From NCBI RefSeq assembly GCF_000512585.2, contig NC_089244.1, forward strand, positions 248,001-312,000: DNA of 64,000 nucleotides, written 5' to 3'. A model generated the notes under the pieces. That model was not told where the DNA came from, did no database searches, and saw only the letters and a list, made by a program, of their open reading frames with translations. The stretch comes from Kwoniella bestiolae CBS 10118 (lineage: Eukaryota; Basidiomycota; Tremellomycetes; Tremellales; Cryptococcaceae). Position 1 is the first letter of the stretch. Every line of letters begins with the position of its first letter. Shown here piece by piece: positions 59,900 through 64,000 of this stretch. A program made the translations under genes and the position numbers.

Positions 59900-62427
59900 C
59901 TAATAGACATTGTAATGGGGTGAATAGGACCAATCGGAATCGAAAGAGTTATCATACTGGTTCTCAGCAAGACATCTCGTATAGGAATTTCGAGTGTGCA
60001 TGAGCGAAGCTGGCCTGTGATCAACCCATGTCAGTGGCAGATTCACCACTGAGCAAAACCAACAGGTTTACCCCACCTCTTTGACGTTGTGCCATAATCC
60101 ATATTGCCCTTCTGAGAGTCTTGAAGATATCCTCGGGTTGGTTGAACGACTTCAATACCAGGTTCGACGTAGGTGGTATGTTGCAGTGTTCCCGCTTTAC
60201 CTTCTTGACAATCATAACCATGTTTCTTCTCTTGAGCTATAGGGTAGAGGAAATCATTGGATTCCCAATCTGCCGAATGATCGGATCGGGTAGTGGTCTG
60301 TGTCCAATCACTATATGATCGTTGTCTAGGCGGGGTCTCGAGTAGATCAAGAGGAACATGGAAAGGTTGAGTGGGCTGAGTAAAACCTCTTGGATGGCTA
60401 TCGTAGGACGAAAGGGAGGTATCGCTGGAGTTTGAACCAGAGCGTTTCAACTCGGACATGGAAGGCAACCATTTCTTAGCACCATCATAATCCAAGAAAT
60501 CCTCATCGTCTTCTTCCTCTTCTTCCTCCATCTCCTCTCCCAAGTATTCGTCGTTCACCAGAGCGTTCACATCCCTTTCAGCTCGTTCCATCTCCACATC
60601 CACTTCTAAATCTCTCATATCTTGCTGAGAGATACCATAAGTCCTAGCAAAACTTCCCCAATCTCGACTGATAGCTTGATCGGCCGCGGCAGGAAGCTCG
60701 TCAGATGATAGTCGTCGTTCGTAGTGTGAGGCAGGCGAGGCATCTTGAGGATCTTCCAATTCAACATTCCTAGCTTCAGTCACCATTTCATCGATGATAG
60801 GCGTGACGACGAGATCTACTTCATCGGGGATAGCCTTGGTGATGAGAGACGCGTAGAGTTTGTTGACGTGATCAACCCAGGAAGAGACAGGTACGTGAAG
60901 AGAAAAGTGGAGGTCGGCGAGGGCGATCCTTTCCATTCGATCCAGTTGTTTGATGGGGATAGAAGTGACCTCAAACCATGATTTGGTTAAGAAGGAGTTA
61001 TCGTCCAACCATTTACCAGCCAACATCAGACCTAAGGTAGCTACTCTCTTTTCGACAGACTCCAACTCCAATGATCGACATTCTCGGAAGAACTCTCGCA
61101 ATTCTGCACCTTTGATACCATCCCCATCGTGGAGTGCAAGCCCGTGAAGGAACCAGACGGCAGAGACAAGGGCAGTCGGCGAGATGGTCATTCGTTGGAT
61201 CATATCGAGGATGAAGTTGACAAAGGTCGAGGTAGGCTTGATTGAGTGTGCCCACGCGACGTTGTATGGATCCCTAGGTTCGAGTTCGAGCTTTCTTCGT
61301 CGAGTTCTACGAGGAGCAGGAACCGGTGTAGCAGTCATACCCATTCTGCCCCAAGCTTTGGAGTAATCAGGAGGTGATCTGCCAACACGAAGCCAGCCGT
61401 CCTTCTCCCTACCACCGACGCCCCAAATCTCGTCTGAAGCACCTCCAACACCAGGTCGGAATGATCCAGGGGTGGTCAGAACACCGATTACTTGATTGGC
61501 GTACCACACGGCGAAAGCGGCGTTGATCGTTTCGGCTGGTACTTCTGGAACAGCAGGGGCGACGTAGATCTGCTCGACGTGACTGGTAGGGTATCGATAA
61601 GTGTCATGAGGAGTAAAAGGTCGCTCAGGAAGGTGGACCAGTCTAGGGTGAAGGACAGGAGCATGGAAGTCGGCAGGGAAAGCGTTGCCCCATCCATGAG
61701 CTTGAGGAGGTGTCCATACCGAGTGTTGCTGTTGCTGCTGATGGTGGTATCCAACATGTTGAGCAGGGTTGAACAAAGGTTCCGGTTCGAAAGCGAACAT
61801 GTTATTGTTGGCTTCAGAATAGACTGGAGCTGGTTCACCGAAGAATCGTCCGCCTTGGGGGTAACCTTGATGGTGAGAACCTTGCATGTCGTGCTGTCGA
61901 GAAGGGATCATGTCCTCGGGAGACCAGTCGTCAAGAGGTCGAGCGAGGGTACTAGCTTCAGGAGGTACCGGGGGATAGGGACGACCGTTGAATGACATTC
62001 GGGGGTATCTTCTGTTGGTCATGAAGTCGTCCTGTTTATTGTGGTAGGAGATTTTGGGAGGACAGAGGTGCGTCAGGTCAGCGATGAAAGGTGGGTTGGG
62101 CAAAGGAGTGACATATATGTTGTTTGATGTGGAGGTATTGATGGAAGGAGGGGTAAAATGAAGGGAAAACAGAGTCAGTAAATGTTTAGGCGAAAGAAGC
62201 TCTTTTGAACGTCGTTCTGCACTTACATCATTCTCCTCTTCCTCTTGTGTGTAGCCATACGACTTGTATCCCTCATTATGCATGGGAACTTCAGCCGGTT
62301 TATGATAACCTCCACCACCGTTGAGAAGCTTGAGCAGTTCGATATCGGCGTAATCTGACTGCTCAGCTTCGAATGATCGGCGATCGTAAGAATCACGCCC
62401 ATTGGGCGTGTCGTAGATGTAAGGCAT
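59900..62427 (-). CDS. Cyclin-box protein, PHO80/PCL-like
   Basis: Regulatory subunit candidate for a CDK of the Pho85 type. ATG 62427 gives MPYIYDTPNGRDSYD. A 195-bp intron (62032-62226, GTAAGT, 65 codons, stop-free) joins END to DDFMTNRRYPRMSF. A disordered part with a Gln run (QQQQQH) follows. The cyclin box covers about 60960-61240 (STFVNFILDMIQRMTISPTA, LVSAVWFLHGLALHD, KRVATLGLMLAGKWLDDNSF, KSWFEVTSIPIKQLDRMER, ALADLHFSLHVPVSSWVDHV). The C-terminal tail is acidic (EEMEEEEEEDDEDF) and Ser-rich. A last intron to an acceptor at about 60014 gives the end ASLMHTRNSYTR ... SDWSYSPHYNVY with TAG at 59900-59902; unspliced, the frame stops at 60043. Family is clear, subclass is not. Confidence 0.82.
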
Positions 62428-63676
62428 GATGTCGATTATGGGAGATAACCCCAAGCGACCCAGGGGCCGTGGTACAGACTCTCCTTTATATGGAGAATGT
62501 ACCGGTAGTGACAGGGAAGATGGATCTAAAGAAGTATGTGGGTGGCAAATATATTGATGTGATGCGATTGATTGTGTCTGTCGACGGGGTAGGGTCGGTT
62601 TGAATATCTAACGAGATCAGAAACCGATGCAAGGTTTCTACGTTGATGACGCTATTGATGGATGATGACCGGATAATAAGGAAAGTCGACAAATGGGTGA
62701 GGTGAGGTGAAGGGTGGGTGGTTGATTGTGATTGTGATTGTTGTGTAAGAAGCAAGGAGCTGAGACTACCAATGAAGGTGTGCAGGTTGGCTGCGGAGCG
62801 TCGACTTGCTTGGAAAAAAGGGGGATATCCCGTCTGTCGGTTTGTAGTTGAATGATTGATCAACGTGTACGCGGGGTAGACCGTGCGTATGAGTTGAACG
62901 ATAAACGACTATAACGGATAGAGAGGGATGGAGTTGTGCTGTTGAGTTGTAGAGAAAGAAAGAAAAAGGAAAGAAGAAAGGGAGGTGGCGATGAACAAAG
63001 GAATATATCTATTAATCAGCCAGAGAGTAACGACAAAAGATTAAGGTTGAATTGACTGGGTTGAGTCGGCCACTCGGTGATGAAAAGTGAGCACTTACGT
63101 CTACCTCTCTACTCTATCACTTGACTACGATGTGACAGGTTTTCCTTTTCTATGGCTGAGGGAGGGGGATACCGTTTTCTCCTGTTTTCTTCTAAATGAC
63201 CTTTTCTCTGTTCAACGACACGTTGTTGCGATGCCGAAGTGATGGGTATAAGGTCAAGTTTGGAGTAAGAAGAGGAAGAAGTCAACAAGTAAGTGATGGA
63301 TGAGTGATGAATCGGCAGAGATAGAGTGTGTTCAGTTAAGAATGACTCTACTCTATGTACCGTTTTATTGAAAGTGAGTTGAGGAGAAGGTAGGGAAGGA
63401 AGAAGGGGAGTTGTATTGTATGGAATGAATGACCTGCCAGCATGCATGATTGCGCGTGCAACCTGCTCTCTCTCCCTGCCATACGCATACTCTAGGCATT
63501 CGTCATACAAAACTAAACTCAGCCAAATCGACAAAGAATCGAAAAATTGATTATCCTTTTATATGGTATATCGCCGAAACACCGCAGCGTGGCGCGTTTA
63601 TAACATTACTTAGACAGTGAAGTATGACGCGTTCCTATCAGCTAGCTGCTAAAGATGCTTGTCCACCGATCATCCT
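62428..63676 (-). promoter_or_regulatory. Long 5' region of the cyclin gene with a probable 5'-UTR intron
   Basis: 1.25 kb without a supported coding gene. A likely intron, 62939-63098 on the minus strand, has a GTAAGT donor, a pyrimidine-rich 3' end (CTTTCTTCTTTCC) and a CAACAG acceptor. Long minus-strand frames here (62486-62863, 63109-63534) start only at non-ATG codons. A long intron-bearing leader fits a regulated cyclin mRNA. Confidence 0.4.
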
Positions 63677-64000
63677 TCATCGTGTGTCCATCATGTCCAA
63701 GGGTTTTTCATTGCTATATGACGTATCGGCGTCATGTAGAGCAGTGGAAGCTACGATGATGGTGATAGTACCTGCAAAAGCGGGGAAGCCACCAATATGA
63801 CCTTTGACGAGATCGTCGATCAGCCACCCCAAGCCTGACATCTCCTCGTAGAGGCTATATGGGATCATCACCGGCGCAAGCCCTCGTCCTTCACGTTGGC
63901 AAGACCAACAATACCAAAGCTGCGATCGTTACCCTGACATAAGTCCAACCCTATACTTATACTGACTGATCGGTCTAAAACCGACTTACTTTCGTGCCCG
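63677..64000 (-). CDS. Unidentified gene, 3' end only
   Basis: A 70-bp intron (63920-63989, GTAAGT donor, GATCGCAG acceptor) joins the window-edge codons GTK to an 80-residue last exon. It reads LWYCWSCQREGRGLAP, then MIPYSLYEEMSGLGWLIDDL, VKGHIGGFPAFAGTITIIVA and a polar end (EKPLDMMDTR). The CWSC pair could be one half of a metal site. I do not recognise the protein. The frame is consistent across the junction, and the 5' part lies outside the window. Confidence 0.45.

Noticed and set aside
62486..62863. 125-codon minus-strand frame
   Set aside because: Non-ATG start, Thr/Ser-rich by composition, inside the 5' leader.
63109..63534. 141-codon minus-strand frame
   Set aside because: Starts at TTG, lies in the probable leader of the cyclin gene and ends close to a likely 5'-UTR splice donor.

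Overview
The window is nuclear DNA of a basidiomycete yeast, most likely a tremellomycete of the Cryptococcus/Kwoniella group. The signs are dense protein-coding genes with many short introns (about 45-150 bp, GTGAGT/GTAAGT donors), Ser/Pro-rich disordered tails, and clear fungal orthologues (Snt1, Rrp4, Vcx1, Spo11, prohibitin, pyridoxal reductase). I saw no rRNA, tRNA, CRISPR array or recognisable transposon. Gene structures are my own splicing by eye. Strong orthologues are secure; terminal exons and untranslated regions are less so.

Layout. 0-1.7 kb: 3' part of a forkhead transcription factor (+). 2.2-5.4 kb: meiotic endonuclease SPO11 (-), divergent from a kynurenine aminotransferase (+, 6.1-8.3 kb). 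9.4-12.2 kb: vacuolar Ca2+/H+ exchanger VCX1 (+). 12.7-20 kb: a gene-poor accessory stretch with a small orphan and three diverged relatives of an unknown helical protein family, all on the minus strand. 21-29.3 kb: housekeeping block with pyridoxal reductase (+), a p24 cargo receptor (-), RanBP1 (+), prohibitin-1 (-) and cytochrome c heme lyase (+). 29.6-40.7 kb: an orphan membrane protein (-), a Zn2Cys6 regulator (+), a multi-span membrane protein with a repetitive tail (+), a short-chain dehydrogenase (-) and a Gly-rich hydrophilin-like protein (-). 41.4-43.8 kb: two more members of the unknown family (-). 44.2-52.1 kb: a DUF676-type hydrolase (-), exosome subunit RRP4 (+), a UPF0643 protein (-) and an NT5C-like HAD nucleotidase (-). 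53.1-62.4 kb: corepressor SNT1 (-) and a cyclin-box protein (-). 63.7 kb to the end: 3' end of an unidentified gene (-).

Most conserved genes are unrelated housekeeping functions. Two divergent pairs share an upstream region: SPO11/kynurenine aminotransferase, and prohibitin-1/heme lyase (both mitochondrial). The most novel element is the family of about 230-350-residue helical proteins in two minus-strand clusters. The members are very divergent but share a Trp-rich C-terminal signature (W-[QE]-[ED]-W). One member has an in-frame TGA in the middle of the conserved domain, and another has an in-frame TAG near its start.
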